A DNA stretch of 64,000 nucleotides from NCBI GenBank assembly GCA_015232395.1, contig JADFZT010000017.1, forward strand, positions 1-64,000, written 5' to 3'. The notes beneath the pieces are model-generated. The model was not told the origin of the DNA, made no database searches, and worked only from the letters and a program-made list of their open reading frames with translations. The translations under genes and the position numbers were made by a program. Source of the stretch: Magnetococcales bacterium (GTDB taxonomy: Bacteria > Pseudomonadota > Magnetococcia > Magnetococcales > JADFZT01). Below are positions 44,180 through 54,457 of this stretch, in pieces. Each line of letters begins with the position of its first letter. Position 1 is the stretch's first letter.

Positions 44180-45553
44180 TCAGCGGATCAAGGGTGACCA
44201 GGAGGGGTCTGACCCATCCAGGCCTTTTTCCAATGGCACCAGCCTCTCATTATGGCCCGTGAGATCGATGGTGTAAAGTCGAGTGTGGTTGCCATTTTGT
44301 CGGGAGAAGAGGATCACCCGACCATTGGGGGACCAGGTGGGGGATTCATCCATCCAGGAGTTGGTCAATACTTTGGTGTGGCGGCCTTCGGGATCGGTGG
44401 TGGCGATGCGAAAATGGCCGCTGCCCCCTTTGACAAAGGCGATTTTATCTCCCCGGGGAGACCAGGAGGGGGCGGCGTTGTAGCGGCCATCAAAGGTGAT
44501 CCGTTGGGGGTTGCCGCCATCGGAGTCCATCACATAAAGCTGGGGAGAGCCCGCCCGATTGGAGTTGAAGACGATTCGGGATCCTTTCGGAGACCAGGAG
44601 GGAGAGGTATCGATGCCCCGGTGTTTGGTGAGGCGGGTGAGCCGTTTGTTTTTAAGATCCCGAATATAAATTTCGGAGTTGCCGTCCTTGGTGAGGGTCA
44701 TGGCCATCTTGCGACCGTCCGGAGACCAGGAGGGGGCGCTGTTGAGCCCTTTATAGTTGCCCTGTTGATAGCGCTTGCCGGTATAAAGATCCCAACGAAA
44801 AATCCGGGGCATGCCGGTTTCGTAGGAGAGATAAAAAAGCCGCTTGCCATCCGGAGAAAAGCGGGGAGTCAACACCAGGGATTTGCCCTTGGTCAAATCA
44901 ATCCGGTTGGCCCCGTCCTGATCCATCAACGCCAGCCATTTGTTTTGACCCTTCTGGGCGATAAAGGCGATTCGGGAGGTAAAATAGGGCTTTTCCCCCG
45001 TCACCCGGGTATAGATTTCATCCGCCACCCGGTGGGCCACGTGGCGCCAATCCTCCAGGGGAGCTGTAAAGCGTTTGCCCTTGCCCAGCATATTTCCCTG
45101 AAAGACATCGTGGATGAAAAAATTGACCGCAAGCTGCTTGTTTTCCTTCTTGATTGCCCCATAAATCAGCACTTCGGAGCCGATCAGCCGCCAATCCCGG
45201 TAGCGGGGCCCCATGCGCCACAGGGAGGTGGAATCCTGGAGAAATCCCCCCGGATCCTTCAGCTGAAAGAGCCCGGAATGGCCCAGATCGTCGGCAATCA
45301 CCTGGGTGATGGCGCGGCTTTTTTGATCAGCGGCCTGGGGGGTTCCGTCAGCCCCCAGGTTGATGATCACCGGCAGGGCAATGGGAATCGCCTGCTGCCC
45401 CCCCTTGGTGATATCGATCTGTAACCCCGCCTGAGCGGGATGGATGGCTCCAAGAACGGCACACATCACCATCAACCGGAAGAGTATCCCGCTTAGCCGG
45501 GTAGTGGATCCTGGTCGGGTGGTGTGCCCTGGAAATGGATAAAAATGGACCAT
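44180..45553 (-). CDS. tolB: Tol-Pal system beta-propeller TolB
   Basis: 457 residues with a signal peptide ending in HPAQA. The N-terminal TolB domain is followed by a six-blade propeller whose blades repeat the pattern PSWSPDGRKMA / PSWSPKGSRIVFNSNR / APSWSPRGDKIAF. It is a periplasmic partner of Pal and TolA. GAGG precedes ATG. The gap of 173 bp from tolA shows no gene. Confidence 0.96.
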   Translation of the reverse strand: MVHFYPFPGHTTRPGSTTRLSGILFRLMVMCAVLGAIHPAQAGLQIDITKGGQQAIPIALPVIINLGADGTPQAADQKSRAITQVIADDLGHSGLFQLKDPGGFLQDSTSLWRMGPRYRDWRLIGSEVLIYGAIKKENKQLAVNFFIHDVFQGNMLGKGKRFTAPLEDWRHVAHRVADEIYTRVTGEKPYFTSRIAFIAQKGQNKWLALMDQDGANRIDLTKGKSLVLTPRFSPDGKRLFYLSYETGMPRIFRWDLYTGKRYQQGNYKGLNSAPSWSPDGRKMAMTLTKDGNSEIYIRDLKNKRLTRLTKHRGIDTSPSWSPKGSRIVFNSNRAGSPQLYVMDSDGGNPQRITFDGRYNAAPSWSPRGDKIAFVKGGSGHFRIATTDPEGRHTKVLTNSWMDESPTWSPNGRVILFSRQNGNHTRLYTIDLTGHNERLVPLEKGLDGSDPSWSPLIR

Positions 45554-45726
45554 TTTTCCTCAACTTTTCGAGTGAGCAATCACACAAGAGACCTGGTAAC
45601 GATAGCCCACCAAGCCCAAGGGAGCCAAGGCGCTTTCAGGGAAATCCGCCCTCTTTTTGCTGCTGAACGGTGGCCGGTATGGGAAAAGGGAGAGCCCATC
45701 GGTTTGATTCATGGGTGACATCAAAC

Positions 45727-46620
45727 TCAGTCGGGTTCGGGACGGAAGGTGAAAACCAGCTCCCGACACTCCATGCACCCCCGGGGAGGGGCGGATAAAT
45801 TGGTGGTTTTGCGAATGGCGCGCAGCACCGAGGCATCGAAGGTTTTGTTGCCCGAAGAGCCCACCACCCGGGGAGATTTCAAGGTGCCGTCCGGCCCCAC
45901 CCGTACATGGACCGTCACCGCCAGATCCGCTTCATTTAAAAATCCCCCCTTTTTGTTCCAGTTGTCCCGCACCCGGGTCTGGATGGTCTTTTGCCACATG
46001 GCGATCTCCAGCCGGGAGGCCCGGGGGGCACTCAAGGGGAGGGAGGTGGCATTGGTGGCGCTGGTGGTCTTGGCTCCCGGGGTATGCTTGGCAATGGCCT
46101 TGGCCAGATCAAAGCCGGAAGGCTCTTTTTTCTTGGGCTTCGGCTTTTGAGCGGCTGTTTCCACTTTGGGCGCTGGTGGATCCGGTTTTTTGGCGACCTC
46201 TTTGGGTTTCGCTTTGGGCTTGGCCTTGGGCTTGGCTTTGGGCGTGGCCTTGGGGGCTGGCGCAGGCTTGGCCTTGGCCTTTGGCTTGGGCTTTTCAACC
46301 GGTTTGATTTTTTTGGGCTCCGGCTTGGAAGGCGGTGGCGGTATCGCTTCTGGCCGGGCGATGGGCTCGGGTGGAGGCGGCGGGGGAGGGGCCTTGGCCG
46401 CAGGCGGAGGCTCAACCTTCTTGGGCGCTGGGGGGTCCACCTTGGGGGCAGGAACCGGGGCTTGTGCCTGAGGTGGGGGTTTGTCCGGCAGAGGGCCCAG
46501 ACTCACCGTCATCACCGGGGTGATTTCCGGCTTGAAATGGGGCGCAGGCGCGAAAAAGGCCACAGCCAGAAAAAGGGTGTGGGCAGCCAGGGACCAGATC
46601 AATGTGGAGCGGGCAAACAT
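45727..46620 (-). CDS. tolA: TolA-like envelope-spanning protein
   Basis: 297 residues. One N-terminal membrane helix (LIWSLAAHTLFLAVAFFAPA) is followed by a long Pro/Lys/Ala-rich rod (KAKPKAKPKAKPK repeats) and a C-terminal TonB/TolA fold (VTVHVRVGPDGTLKSPRVVG). TolA spans the periplasm and is driven by TolQR. The domain ends with CMECRELVFTF, which resembles the TolA domain III end. It starts four bases after tolR. Confidence 0.88.
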   Translation of the reverse strand: MFARSTLIWSLAAHTLFLAVAFFAPAPHFKPEITPVMTVSLGPLPDKPPPQAQAPVPAPKVDPPAPKKVEPPPAAKAPPPPPPPEPIARPEAIPPPPSKPEPKKIKPVEKPKPKAKAKPAPAPKATPKAKPKAKPKAKPKEVAKKPDPPAPKVETAAQKPKPKKKEPSGFDLAKAIAKHTPGAKTTSATNATSLPLSAPRASRLEIAMWQKTIQTRVRDNWNKKGGFLNEADLAVTVHVRVGPDGTLKSPRVVGSSGNKTFDASVLRAIRKTTNLSAPPRGCMECRELVFTFRPEPD

Positions 46621-46624
46621 GCCG

Positions 46625-47049
<425 letters not shown>

Positions 47050-47050
<1 letters not shown>

Positions 47051-47763
47051 CAGGATCGTCCTTTGCCACGGGAGGTTTGCCGCTCCAAAATATTTAAAAA
47101 TTCCGCACCGAAGTTATCGAGTTTTTGATGTACCCGGCGCAGGTCGGCGGCAAATTTGTTGTAGGCGATCACCGCCGGAATGGCGGCAACCAGCCCCATG
47201 GCGGTGGCGATCAAGGCCTCGGCGATACCGGGTGCCACCATGGTCAGCGTGGTGGTTTTGGCTCCGGCAAGCCCCCTGAAAGCGTTCATGATGCCCCAAA
47301 CCGTCCCAAACAGGCCGATGAAGGGGCTGGTGGAGCCTACCGTAGCGAGAAAAGTCAGCCCCCGCTCCAGAATGTCGATCTCCCGGTTCAGGGCCACGGT
47401 CATGGCCCGGCGGACATTGGGTAGGAGATCGCCATTCCCCCCCAGGCGCGGGGTGAGAATGCGCTCGCCGCTCTCCCACCGCTTCCACTCCTGATAGCCG
47501 GTGGTAAAAACCGTCACTACAGGGGAGTTGGGCCACTCCCGACCGGCGGTTTTGAACAGCTGGGCAACGCTGCCGCCGCTCCAAAACCGCTCTTCGAAAG
47601 CTTCGGCTTCCCGGGTGACCCGGCGAAAGCGTCGCCATTTGTCGAGAATGATCGCCCAGCAGACGATGGAGGCCACCAGCAGGGAGAGCATCACCAGCTG
47701 GACGACGGGTCCGGCCTGGGCAATAAGATCCCATATGGAGTGTGTATTCAGGGCTTCGTTCAT
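47050..47763 (-). CDS. tolQ: TolQ (ExbB family)
   Basis: 237 residues with three membrane helices: VVQLVMLSLLVASIVCWAII, then LATVGSTSPFIGLFGTVWGI, and PGIAEALIATAMGLVAAIPA, the last two lining the proton channel. It is part of the TolQR motor. ATGA overlaps the ybgC stop. Confidence 0.96.
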
Positions 47764-48197
47764 GGGGTTTCCCGTTGGTTGGTGATTCGGGATAAAAGCG
47801 CCGGGGGAAAACGGGTGGGACGGAAATCCCCATCCACCACGGCAATACGCACCTCGGCCTGGGTAATTATCTCATCGCTGCCTTCCTTATGGATCAGCTG
47901 TTCCAAGGTGAGGCTGGCTCCCCCCAGGCGGATGACCTGGGCGGTGACGATGAGATGATCGTCGAGACGTGCCGGGGCTTTGAAGGCGATATCCACATGG
48001 GTGATGGTAAAGCGAACGCCGGTTTCCTGAAATCCCGACTCCTGCTCCCAGCCCCGATGCCGCAGCCATTCGGTGCGGGCACGCTCCATGTATTTCAGAT
48101 AATTGCCATGATAAACCACCCCCGCCGTATCGGTATCTTCATAATAGACACGAACGGGCCAAAGAAAAGGTGTTTTGGTCGTGTTTGTTTCGGTCAT
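47760..48197 (-). CDS. ybgC: Tol-Pal associated acyl-CoA thioesterase YbgC
   Basis: A 145-residue hotdog-fold protein. The active-site Asp is in [20 protein letters not shown], the YbgC/4-hydroxybenzoyl-CoA thioesterase signature. It hydrolyses short-chain or phospholipid-related acyl-CoA in the cytoplasm and almost always precedes tolQ. Its ATG overlaps the ruvB stop. Confidence 0.94.
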   Translation of the reverse strand: MTETNTTKTPFLWPVRVYYEDTDTAGVVYHGNYLKYMERARTEWLRHRGWEQESGFQETGVRFTITHVDIAFKAPARLDDHLIVTAQVIRLGGASLTLEQLIHKEGSDEIITQAEVRIAVVDGDFRPTRFPPALLSRITNQRETP

Positions 48198-49219
48198 AAA
48201 AAGGTTCCTTGCTGCATGGGGGCTTCCCGACCCAGATGGAGGTAGGCTCCACGGGTGGCTCGACGCCCCCGGGGGGTGCGGTCGAGCAGCCCTTCCTGAA
48301 GTAAATAGGGTTCGATGACATCTTCGATGGTATCCCGCTCTTCACCGATGGCGGCGGAAAGGGTGTCGAGACCCACGGGACCGCCACCAAATTTGTCGAT
48401 AATGGTGGTGAGCAGACGCCGGTCCATATGGTCCAGACCAATCTCATCCACTTCCAACAGCCCCAACGCCTTGTCCGCCAGCGCCCGGTCGATTTTACCC
48501 GGCCCCAACACCTGGGCAAAATCCCTGACCCGCTTGAGCAGCCGATTGGCGATGCGGGGGGTGCCCCTGGAGCGGCGGGCGATCTCTCCGGCTCCGGAAT
48601 CGTCCAGTTCGACGTTGAGAATCACCGCCGAGCGCCTGACAATTTCGGCCAGCTCCTCCGAGGTATAAAATTCCATCCGGGAGAGAATGCCGAAACGATC
48701 CCGCAGGGGGCTGGTCAACATGCCCGCCCGGGTGGTGGCCCCCACCAGGGTAAAGGAGGGCAGGTCGATCTTGATGGAGCGGGCCGATGGCCCTTCGCCA
48801 ATCATGATGTCCAGCTGATAATCCTCCATGGCTGGATAGAGAATCTCCTCCACGGCCGGGCTCAAACGGTGGATCTCATCGACAAACAGCACATCCCTCT
48901 GATCCAGGTTGGTGAGAAGGGCGGCCAGATCCCCGGCTTTTTCGATAATGGGGCCGGAAGTGGTGCGCAACCCCACCCCCATCTCCATGGCGATGATCTG
49001 GGCCAGGGTGGTTTTGCCGAGGCCTGGTGGGCCATAGAGGAGGGTATGATCCAACGCCTCTCCCCGGGCCTTGGCGGCATTGAGAAAGACAGTCAGATTG
49101 GCCTTGAGTTTTATCTGGCCGATAAATTCATCCAGCTCCCGGGGGCGTAGCCCCTTTTCGATGAGTTGTTCACCGGGCTCTGGTTCAGCATCGATCAGGC
49201 GATCTTGATCCCTATCCAT
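48194..49219 (-). CDS. ruvB: Holliday junction branch-migration helicase RuvB
   Basis: 341 residues, standard. The leader [19 protein letters not shown] precedes Walker [19 protein letters not shown]. Walker B is [10 protein letters not shown], sensor 1 lies in [20 protein letters not shown], and the C-terminal winged helix is [12 protein letters not shown]. With RuvA it drives branch migration. ruvA is not upstream in this window. It is the first gene of the long minus-strand run. Confidence 0.97.
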   Translation of the reverse strand: MDRDQDRLIDAEPEPGEQLIEKGLRPRELDEFIGQIKLKANLTVFLNAAKARGEALDHTLLYGPPGLGKTTLAQIIAMEMGVGLRTTSGPIIEKAGDLAALLTNLDQRDVLFVDEIHRLSPAVEEILYPAMEDYQLDIMIGEGPSARSIKIDLPSFTLVGATTRAGMLTSPLRDRFGILSRMEFYTSEELAEIVRRSAVILNVELDDSGAGEIARRSRGTPRIANRLLKRVRDFAQVLGPGKIDRALADKALGLLEVDEIGLDHMDRRLLTTIIDKFGGGPVGLDTLSAAIGEERDTIEDVIEPYLLQEGLLDRTPRGRRATRGAYLHLGREAPMQQGTFL

Positions 49220-49350
49220 CCGGGCTTGGCCTTGCTCCTTAAGGTTTGGGCCGTTCCGGTTTGTTGAAGATGTTGATACCGGTCTGGCGAATTCCTGGCC
49301 GATCCGTGGTCCAGGAGGGCGTTACATGTTCTTTGGGTGGCTATGGTGGG

Positions 49351-49713
49351 CTATTTGTTCTTTTTGCCTTTTTTCTTATGGGCGATTTTGGCTGGTACCT
49401 CAATGCGTTCTGCCATGATGGTTCGGGCCGCCTCTTGGGCTGCGGCGTGGAGGGCCTGTTCGCTTAAAGCTTCCAGACGCGCTTCCAGGGCGCTGATGCG
49501 AGCGGTCATTTCCGATTCAGACTTGATCCGCTCCCGCTCCAGGCGGTTGATTTTATCATCCTGGCGTTCCAAAAGACGCTGGAAGGCGGCGATGGATTCC
49601 CGGGTGTGCTCTCTCAAGCCGTCAAAACGGGTGGCATTGGCCACCAGGGCCTTGTAAAGATCGGCCATCTTTTGGGCCAGATCAGCCAGATTTTCCCTTA
49701 CCCCTTGGGACAT
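49351..49713 (-). CDS. Coiled-coil protein of unknown function
   Basis: 120 residues. The middle is a strong coiled coil (FQRLLERQDDKINRLERERI onward, with ALEARLEALSEQALHAAAQE), and the tail is lysine-rich (AHKKKGKKNK). No signal or membrane segment. It lies 19 bp after the 205-residue hypothetical gene, so the two are probably co-transcribed, and 131 bp ahead of ruvB. I do not recognise the family. Confidence 0.65.
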   Translation of the reverse strand: MSQGVRENLADLAQKMADLYKALVANATRFDGLREHTRESIAAFQRLLERQDDKINRLERERIKSESEMTARISALEARLEALSEQALHAAAQEAARTIMAERIEVPAKIAHKKKGKKNK

Positions 49714-49732
49714 GGATCGCTCCCGCTATCGT

Positions 49733-50350
49733 TCATGCTGAAAAAGAGGTCGCCCAACGTCGATAGCCGTCCAGATCCCCGGAATAGCGATCAATGGCAT
49801 CGGTGAGTCGGTCTTCTTCGGTTTGGACCTGATTGAGTTCCTGCTCCAGTTGATCGAGCAGACCACTGATATCGCTCATTTCCCGGAAGCTGGCAGCCTC
49901 AAAGCTCGCCCGCAAAAAGGCCTGAAGCTCGGGGGCTTGGCGGGAGCGGAAGGAAAAGGCACTCAAAAACCGATCCCAGGCTGCCGTGACTGTTTCGGGA
50001 TCGAAAGAGCTGTCGATATCTTCTGGCAGTATCTGGAAAAAAAAGGCTGTGAGGGTCGGCTTGTCGATGATCTCAAGTCCGGGATCCAGGAGCTTGGAAA
50101 TTTCCGCGACACTTTCCGGGGCTGACAGGTAGGCGGATAAAAATTTTTTGAGTTTTTGCGGATTTTTGGGTGTTTCGGCGAGACCACCCACAAAGGCCAG
50201 CGCCCCTCCAGCCAAGGCTCCCCCCAGCTGTTTCATCAGCTCGTAACTCAGCTCCGGCACGCCCACGGCGTGTCGTTTTCCCAAAGCTTCCAATACCCCA
50301 CGCAGGATTTCCCGGGTCAGGCTGGATGTGATGACTTGATCGGCTAACAT
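49733..50350 (-). CDS. Hypothetical protein, alpha-helical
   Basis: 205 residues, not recognised. A Gly/Ala-rich weakly hydrophobic segment (LGGALAGGALAFVGGLAE) lies near residue 45. A coiled-coil-like stretch (LLDQLEQELNQVQTEEDRLT) lies near the C-terminus. Paired with the coiled-coil gene downstream (19-bp gap). Codon use looks like the neighbours. Confidence 0.6.
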   Translation of the reverse strand: MLADQVITSSLTREILRGVLEALGKRHAVGVPELSYELMKQLGGALAGGALAFVGGLAETPKNPQKLKKFLSAYLSAPESVAEISKLLDPGLEIIDKPTLTAFFFQILPEDIDSSFDPETVTAAWDRFLSAFSFRSRQAPELQAFLRASFEAASFREMSDISGLLDQLEQELNQVQTEEDRLTDAIDRYSGDLDGYRRWATSFSA

Positions 50351-50707
50351 GTATCAGGAGGCCCCCGAACACCCCTTGAAGGAAGGAGAATCCACAAAAA
50401 CTCTAACACAATCAAAGGCACGCAAGCAAAGGGGATATTGCATTCCAAAAAGGTGTGGAATAAGGGAAAAAGTGAGGGGATGGGGCATGATCCTGGATCC
50501 GGCAGTTGGGCGTGCACACGATCCGCAGCCTCTTGATCCGTTCAAGCAAATCGGGAAAAAGCCTCATGACCAATCAGATCACCACGACTCCCAAAAATTC
50601 ACCATACAAACCAACAGCCTACAGCAGCTACATATGCCCAACCGCCGGATCTGGGATGATTGATTGGCAGGGGTTCAATGGGAGTGGGAAGGGGGCCATG
50701 ATCTTTT
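50351..50707. other. 357-bp gap holding element copy C
   Basis: Element copy C (50490-50657) fills the middle. The rest is about 140 bp upstream of the 205-residue hypothetical gene and 50 bp after the HEPN-like gene; no other gene or clear terminator is seen. Confidence 0.65.
50490..50657. repeat. 168-bp inverted-repeat-ended element, copy C (diverged)
   Basis: Terminal repeats begin ATCCTGGATCCGGCAGTTGG; left and right agree at 20 of 24 positions. The body aligns along its length with copies A and B but differs at many sites. The small hairpin near the left end (CTTGA ... TCAAG) is kept although its sequence changed. This looks like an older insertion of the same family. Confidence 0.75.
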
Positions 50708-51133
50708 TTATTTGGTGGGGCAGGGCAGGGTGGTGAGGATTTTTTCTACCTGAGCCATGATTTTACTGCTGCTGCTGACGACATGACGGGCTTCGTTCAG
50801 GAGATGCTCCCGGTCGAGATCATAATCTGCTTCATGCCGTTTGCTAATAAGGGGAGAGAGTTGTTTTCCAGCATTTCTGATTTGATTGATCTGTTTGGGT
50901 TCAATGGCAGAATTGTTGGCAACAGTGAAACCAAACAAGGCGTTGACCAAGGCGCGATGGCTTCCCATGCCGCCACTGCCACGGATATCCAGGCCCAATC
51001 TGCGTGCCAGGTTACGGCAGGCGTGAAAGGCCCCATAATAGGCCCGACTGGTTGCGTTACGGTGGTCGACTTCCTCTTTTTTTTGCAGGAGAATCCGGCC
51101 ACTTTCAAGAAATTCTTCAGGCGTTATTCCCAT
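50708..51133 (-). CDS. HEPN-like (UPF0332-type) small helical protein
   Basis: 141 residues from ATG 51133, which has GGGGGTGG before it. SRAYYGAFHACRNLARRLGL is the typical HEPN helix seen in UPF0332 proteins, and RHEADYDLDREHLLNEARHV is the matching C-terminal signature. HEPN proteins act as RNases, toxins or nucleotidyltransferase partners. An Rx4-6H catalytic motif is not obvious here. Its start lies inside the end of the TPR-like gene (17-bp overlap), so the two are coupled. No MNT nucleotidyltransferase partner is present. Confidence 0.65.
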   Translation of the reverse strand: MGITPEEFLESGRILLQKKEEVDHRNATSRAYYGAFHACRNLARRLGLDIRGSGGMGSHRALVNALFGFTVANNSAIEPKQINQIRNAGKQLSPLISKRHEADYDLDREHLLNEARHVVSSSSKIMAQVEKILTTLPCPTK

Positions 51134-51911
51134 TATCCGGCACCACCCCCACAAAATCTGGTGTCACATAGCGAAAAATTTTTTCTGATCTTTCATCCAG
51201 CCCCAATCTGTTGTTGGCTTCCCATCCCAGTTCGACCGATTCCTCCACTGTGGCTCTGAGAACATACTTCAGGCTGACCCAGCCTTCATTTTCCTCAAAA
51301 TGGAGCGTGGGACGGACATCAAAAACCAAGACCCCCCGCTCCCAGAACAAGGAAAAAATGGGGGAGAGGTAGTGCTCCACATCCTGGTCAGTGATGTCGT
51401 GAGATGTGAGAAAATCAATAATTTCGTGATGTGTTTCAATTCCGTGTATAGATTTATCCGGATTCAGGGCTTGCCATTGCTGGCCAAAGCGGAGGCTTTC
51501 CTGAAAACGACCGGCACCCAAGGCCGTTAGCAGGCATCCTTGCAAAAACAGCGGGTTGGAGTTGTCCAGGGCCAGGAGTTGTTTGGTGAGGGCCAATCCT
51601 TTGGGAAAAGCACCAAACTGGGAGAGTGCGGCGAGATAGTTGTAATGGTTGGATCCCGTGGTGTGGTCGTGATGCAGTGCCTGGGAATAACAGCGCATCA
51701 TGGTTTTGGGATCCCGCCTGAGGACAGCCACTCCCCCCAAAAGGGCGTTGGCCTGGCCAGGATCGTTTTTCAGGGCTTTTTGGGCTTCTCTTTCAAACAG
51801 CCGCAGCTCAAACTCGGAGGGAATATAGCCGGGATCGTCCCAGAATTGACCCCAAATTTCGGCAAATCGTTCGATCGCCCGATCCAGGCTTTTTTGAGGA
51901 ACCTGACTCAT
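51117..51911 (-). CDS. TPR-like protein with C-terminal beta domain, unknown function
   Basis: 264 residues. The first two thirds are helical repeats resembling TPRs (REAQKALKNDPGQANALLGG, SNHYNYLAALSQFGAFPKGL, LQGCLLTALGAGRFQESLRF). The last third looks beta-rich (LVFDVRPTLHFEENEGWVSL onward). No signal peptide. GGGAG precedes ATG; the gene begins 21 bp after fabH and overlaps the HEPN-like gene. The arrangement resembles a two-component toxin-antitoxin or regulatory pair, but that is inference. Confidence 0.6.
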   Translation of the reverse strand: MSQVPQKSLDRAIERFAEIWGQFWDDPGYIPSEFELRLFEREAQKALKNDPGQANALLGGVAVLRRDPKTMMRCYSQALHHDHTTGSNHYNYLAALSQFGAFPKGLALTKQLLALDNSNPLFLQGCLLTALGAGRFQESLRFGQQWQALNPDKSIHGIETHHEIIDFLTSHDITDQDVEHYLSPIFSLFWERGVLVFDVRPTLHFEENEGWVSLKYVLRATVEESVELGWEANNRLGLDERSEKIFRYVTPDFVGVVPDNGNNA

Positions 51912-51932
51912 ACGGAACTCCCACAGGTCAAT

Positions 51933-52931
51933 TTACCAGCGGACCAGGGCAGACCCCCAGGTGAAGCCACCGCCAAAGGCTTCCAGAAGCAGGAGTTGTC
52001 CCGGTTGGATGCGACCATCCCGAACAGCCGTGTCCAAGGCCAGAGGGACGCTCGCAGCCGACGTGTTGCCGTGTTGATTGACTGTCACCACCACCTGAGC
52101 CATGGACATCCCCAAGCGTTTGGCGGTGCTTTCGATAATGCGAATGTTGGCTTGATGGGGAACCAGCCAGTCCAGGTCTGATTTATCCAGGCCATTGGCC
52201 GAGAGGGTCTGATCCACCAACCCTTCCAACACCTTGACCGCCTGTTTATAGACCTCGTTGCCCTTCATCTGTACGGAGGCGACGCCACTCACCCGGGGAT
52301 CGATTTCAGGCCCCCGACCAGCCGAGACGCCACCAGAGGATTTTAAAAGATCCCGATAAGCCCCATCCGCATGAATATGGGTGGAGAGAATACCGTGACC
52401 CGTTTCACCTCCTCCTTCCAGGATAACAGCACCAGCCCCATCTCCAAAGAGAATACAGGTGCCCCGGTCGGTCCAGTCGACAATACGGGAAAATGTTTCG
52501 GCGCCAATCACCAATACCCGCTTGCAAGTGCCGGAGAGAATAAATTTTTCGCCAACGCTCAAGGCATAGATAAAACCGGAGCAGACCGCTTGAATGTCAA
52601 AAGCAGGTATCTGACTTTTGTTTGCCCCCAATTTTTCCTGGACGATGGTTGCTGTCGCTGGAAAAACCAAATCCGGGGTGGCGGTAGCGACCAGAATGAG
52701 ATCGAGATCGTTGGGAGTGAGACCCGCCGCTTCCAGGGCGGCCTCAGAGGCCTTGACCGCCAGATCCGAAGTAAACTCCCCCTCCGCCGCAATGCGTCGC
52801 TCGCTGATGCCGGTGCGGGTGCGGATCCACTGGTCGGAAGTATCTACCATTTTCGCCAGTTCCTGGTTGGTCAGGCGCTTTTCAGGCAGGTAGGAGCCGG
52901 TGCCGATGATGCGGACAGGAATTCGATCCAT
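51933..52931 (-). CDS. fabH: 3-oxoacyl-ACP synthase III
   Basis: 332 residues. The catalytic Cys is in DIQAVCSGF, the His in [11 protein letters not shown] and the Asn in [30 protein letters not shown] opens the protein. It starts fatty-acid synthesis by condensing acetyl-CoA with malonyl-ACP. Its ATG shares a base with the plsX stop (TAATG). Confidence 0.97.
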   Translation of the reverse strand: MDRIPVRIIGTGSYLPEKRLTNQELAKMVDTSDQWIRTRTGISERRIAAEGEFTSDLAVKASEAALEAAGLTPNDLDLILVATATPDLVFPATATIVQEKLGANKSQIPAFDIQAVCSGFIYALSVGEKFILSGTCKRVLVIGAETFSRIVDWTDRGTCILFGDGAGAVILEGGGETGHGILSTHIHADGAYRDLLKSSGGVSAGRGPEIDPRVSGVASVQMKGNEVYKQAVKVLEGLVDQTLSANGLDKSDLDWLVPHQANIRIIESTAKRLGMSMAQVVVTVNQHGNTSAASVPLALDTAVRDGRIQPGQLLLLEAFGGGFTWGSALVRW

Positions 52932-53947
52932 TATTTTTTTTCCGCCTCTTGCATGGGAATGACGTTTTGCCGGATTTTATCGGTCACTTGATGGGTGGCC
53001 AGTTTGACGGCCGTCTGAATGGCTGTGGAAAAAGCCAAACCATCCGCTCCACCGTGGCTTTTGACCACCACCCCGTTCAGCCCCAAAAGCAGCGCGCCAT
53101 TGTACTCTCGGGGGTCTACCCGGGAGCGAAATTTTTTCAGAGCCGGGGCAGCAAAAAGATAGCCGATTTTGGAGAGCAGGGATTGACCGAAGGCCTCTTT
53201 CAAAAAATGGCTCAGCATCTTGGCGACACCTTCAGCGGTCTTGAGGCTGACGTTGCCGACAAAGCCGTCGCACACCACCACATCCACCCCACCCAGAAAA
53301 ACATCGGTGGCTTCGACGTTACCGATAAAAAATTTTTCCGTCTGCTTCAATATTTCACCTGCCTGGCGCACCACCTCGTTGCCCTTCATCTCCTCTTCAC
53401 CAATATTGAGCAGCCCGATACGGGGGTTATCCATTCCCCAATAGGATTCAGCAAACACTCGGCCCATGAGGGTAAACTGACAGAGATGGTCAACGCTGCA
53501 ATCAACGTTGGCACCCAGATCCAGCATCAGGGTTTTACCGGGAATGGAGGGTACGATGGAGGCGATGGCAGGGCGATCAATGCCGGGGAGGGTCTTTAAA
53601 ACATATCTGGCGATGGCCATCAAAGCGCCGGTATTGCCGGATGAGACCAACGCATCCACCTCCCGGCTTTTGACCATGTTGGCCCCCACCCGAATGGAGG
53701 AGTCCCGTTTGGTGCGCATGGCCGTGGCCGGTTTTTCATCCATGGCCACCACTTGGCTTGCGTGGCGAATGCCGAACCGGTCCCGGGCAACGCCAGCCTG
53801 ATCCAGCTCTTTATGGATGGCCTCTTCCTGACCCACCAGGATAAATTGCACCTTTGGGTTGCGTTTTTCAGCCAGGAGCGCGCCGTCAATCACAGCACGG
53901 GGGGCGTGATCCCCGCCCATGGCATCCAGGGCGATGGTGATCGTCAC
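52931..53947 (-). CDS. plsX: Phosphate acyltransferase PlsX
   Basis: 338 residues from GTG 53947 with AGGA upstream. [13 protein letters not shown] opens the protein, with [12 protein letters not shown] and [13 protein letters not shown] as family motifs. It makes acyl-phosphate from acyl-ACP for phospholipid synthesis. Followed directly by fabH. The unusual point is a 313-bp gap from rpmF, which is normally close. Confidence 0.96.
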   Translation of the reverse strand: MTITIALDAMGGDHAPRAVIDGALLAEKRNPKVQFILVGQEEAIHKELDQAGVARDRFGIRHASQVVAMDEKPATAMRTKRDSSIRVGANMVKSREVDALVSSGNTGALMAIARYVLKTLPGIDRPAIASIVPSIPGKTLMLDLGANVDCSVDHLCQFTLMGRVFAESYWGMDNPRIGLLNIGEEEMKGNEVVRQAGEILKQTEKFFIGNVEATDVFLGGVDVVVCDGFVGNVSLKTAEGVAKMLSHFLKEAFGQSLLSKIGYLFAAPALKKFRSRVDPREYNGALLLGLNGVVVKSHGGADGLAFSTAIQTAVKLATHQVTDKIRQNVIPMQEAEKK

Positions 53948-54260
53948 GGCAAGGGGGTCCTGAATATCACGCGTTCAACCTTTATCCGTTACCCATTCCT
54001 AATAAAGAGCCCCCATCCTGTTCCGGCTCATCTGGAGGGTGCTCCTTGATTCTTCTGCCGACTCTAATTGCGGTCACTCTATCCGGACGCTTGGCAGCCC
54101 AGCATCGGGCAGCAGAAGATCTTGCCGTTCAAAGGGCGACGGCAGTTGAAATAGTCCTCATGCCAGCCGGTATGCTTTCCGGGTCCAGCCGGCAGGCTTG
54201 CCAACGTCAGTCGATAGAGCGTCCATATCCAGCCCGATATATTTCAGGCTGGAATGCCGG
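53948..54260. other. 313-bp rpmF-plsX gap
   Basis: No gene supported. Two small hairpins are visible: CCAGCC/GGCTGG at about 54218-54241 just after rpmF, and TGCCGT/ACGGCA near 54122-54143. A separate plsX promoter or a small RNA could lie here; nothing decides it. Confidence 0.45.
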
Positions 54261-54440
54261 TCAATCTTCCAGTTCCACCACTTCGCGGTTGTTGTACCAG
54301 CCACATTTGGGGCAGACCCGGTGGGGCATGCGGGGCTCCTGACAGTTGGAGCAGGTGGAAAGGCTGGGGGCCTTCAAGGCGTTGTGGGAGCGGCGGCTCA
54401 TGGTTTTGGCTTTGGCTATTTTTTTCTTGGGGACTGCCAT
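54261..54440 (-). CDS. rpmF: 50S ribosomal protein L32
   Basis: 59 residues: MAVPKKKIAKAKTMSRRSHN, then two Cys pairs (STCSNC and VCPKCGWY) forming a zinc ribbon, ending VVELED. Full length for L32. It lies 17 bp after the DUF177 gene, its normal partner. It is the C+ (zinc-binding) form of L32. Confidence 0.95.
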   Translation of the reverse strand: MAVPKKKIAKAKTMSRRSHNALKAPSLSTCSNCQEPRMPHRVCPKCGWYNNREVVELED

Positions 54441-54457
54441 GGTTCTAAAAACCTCTT

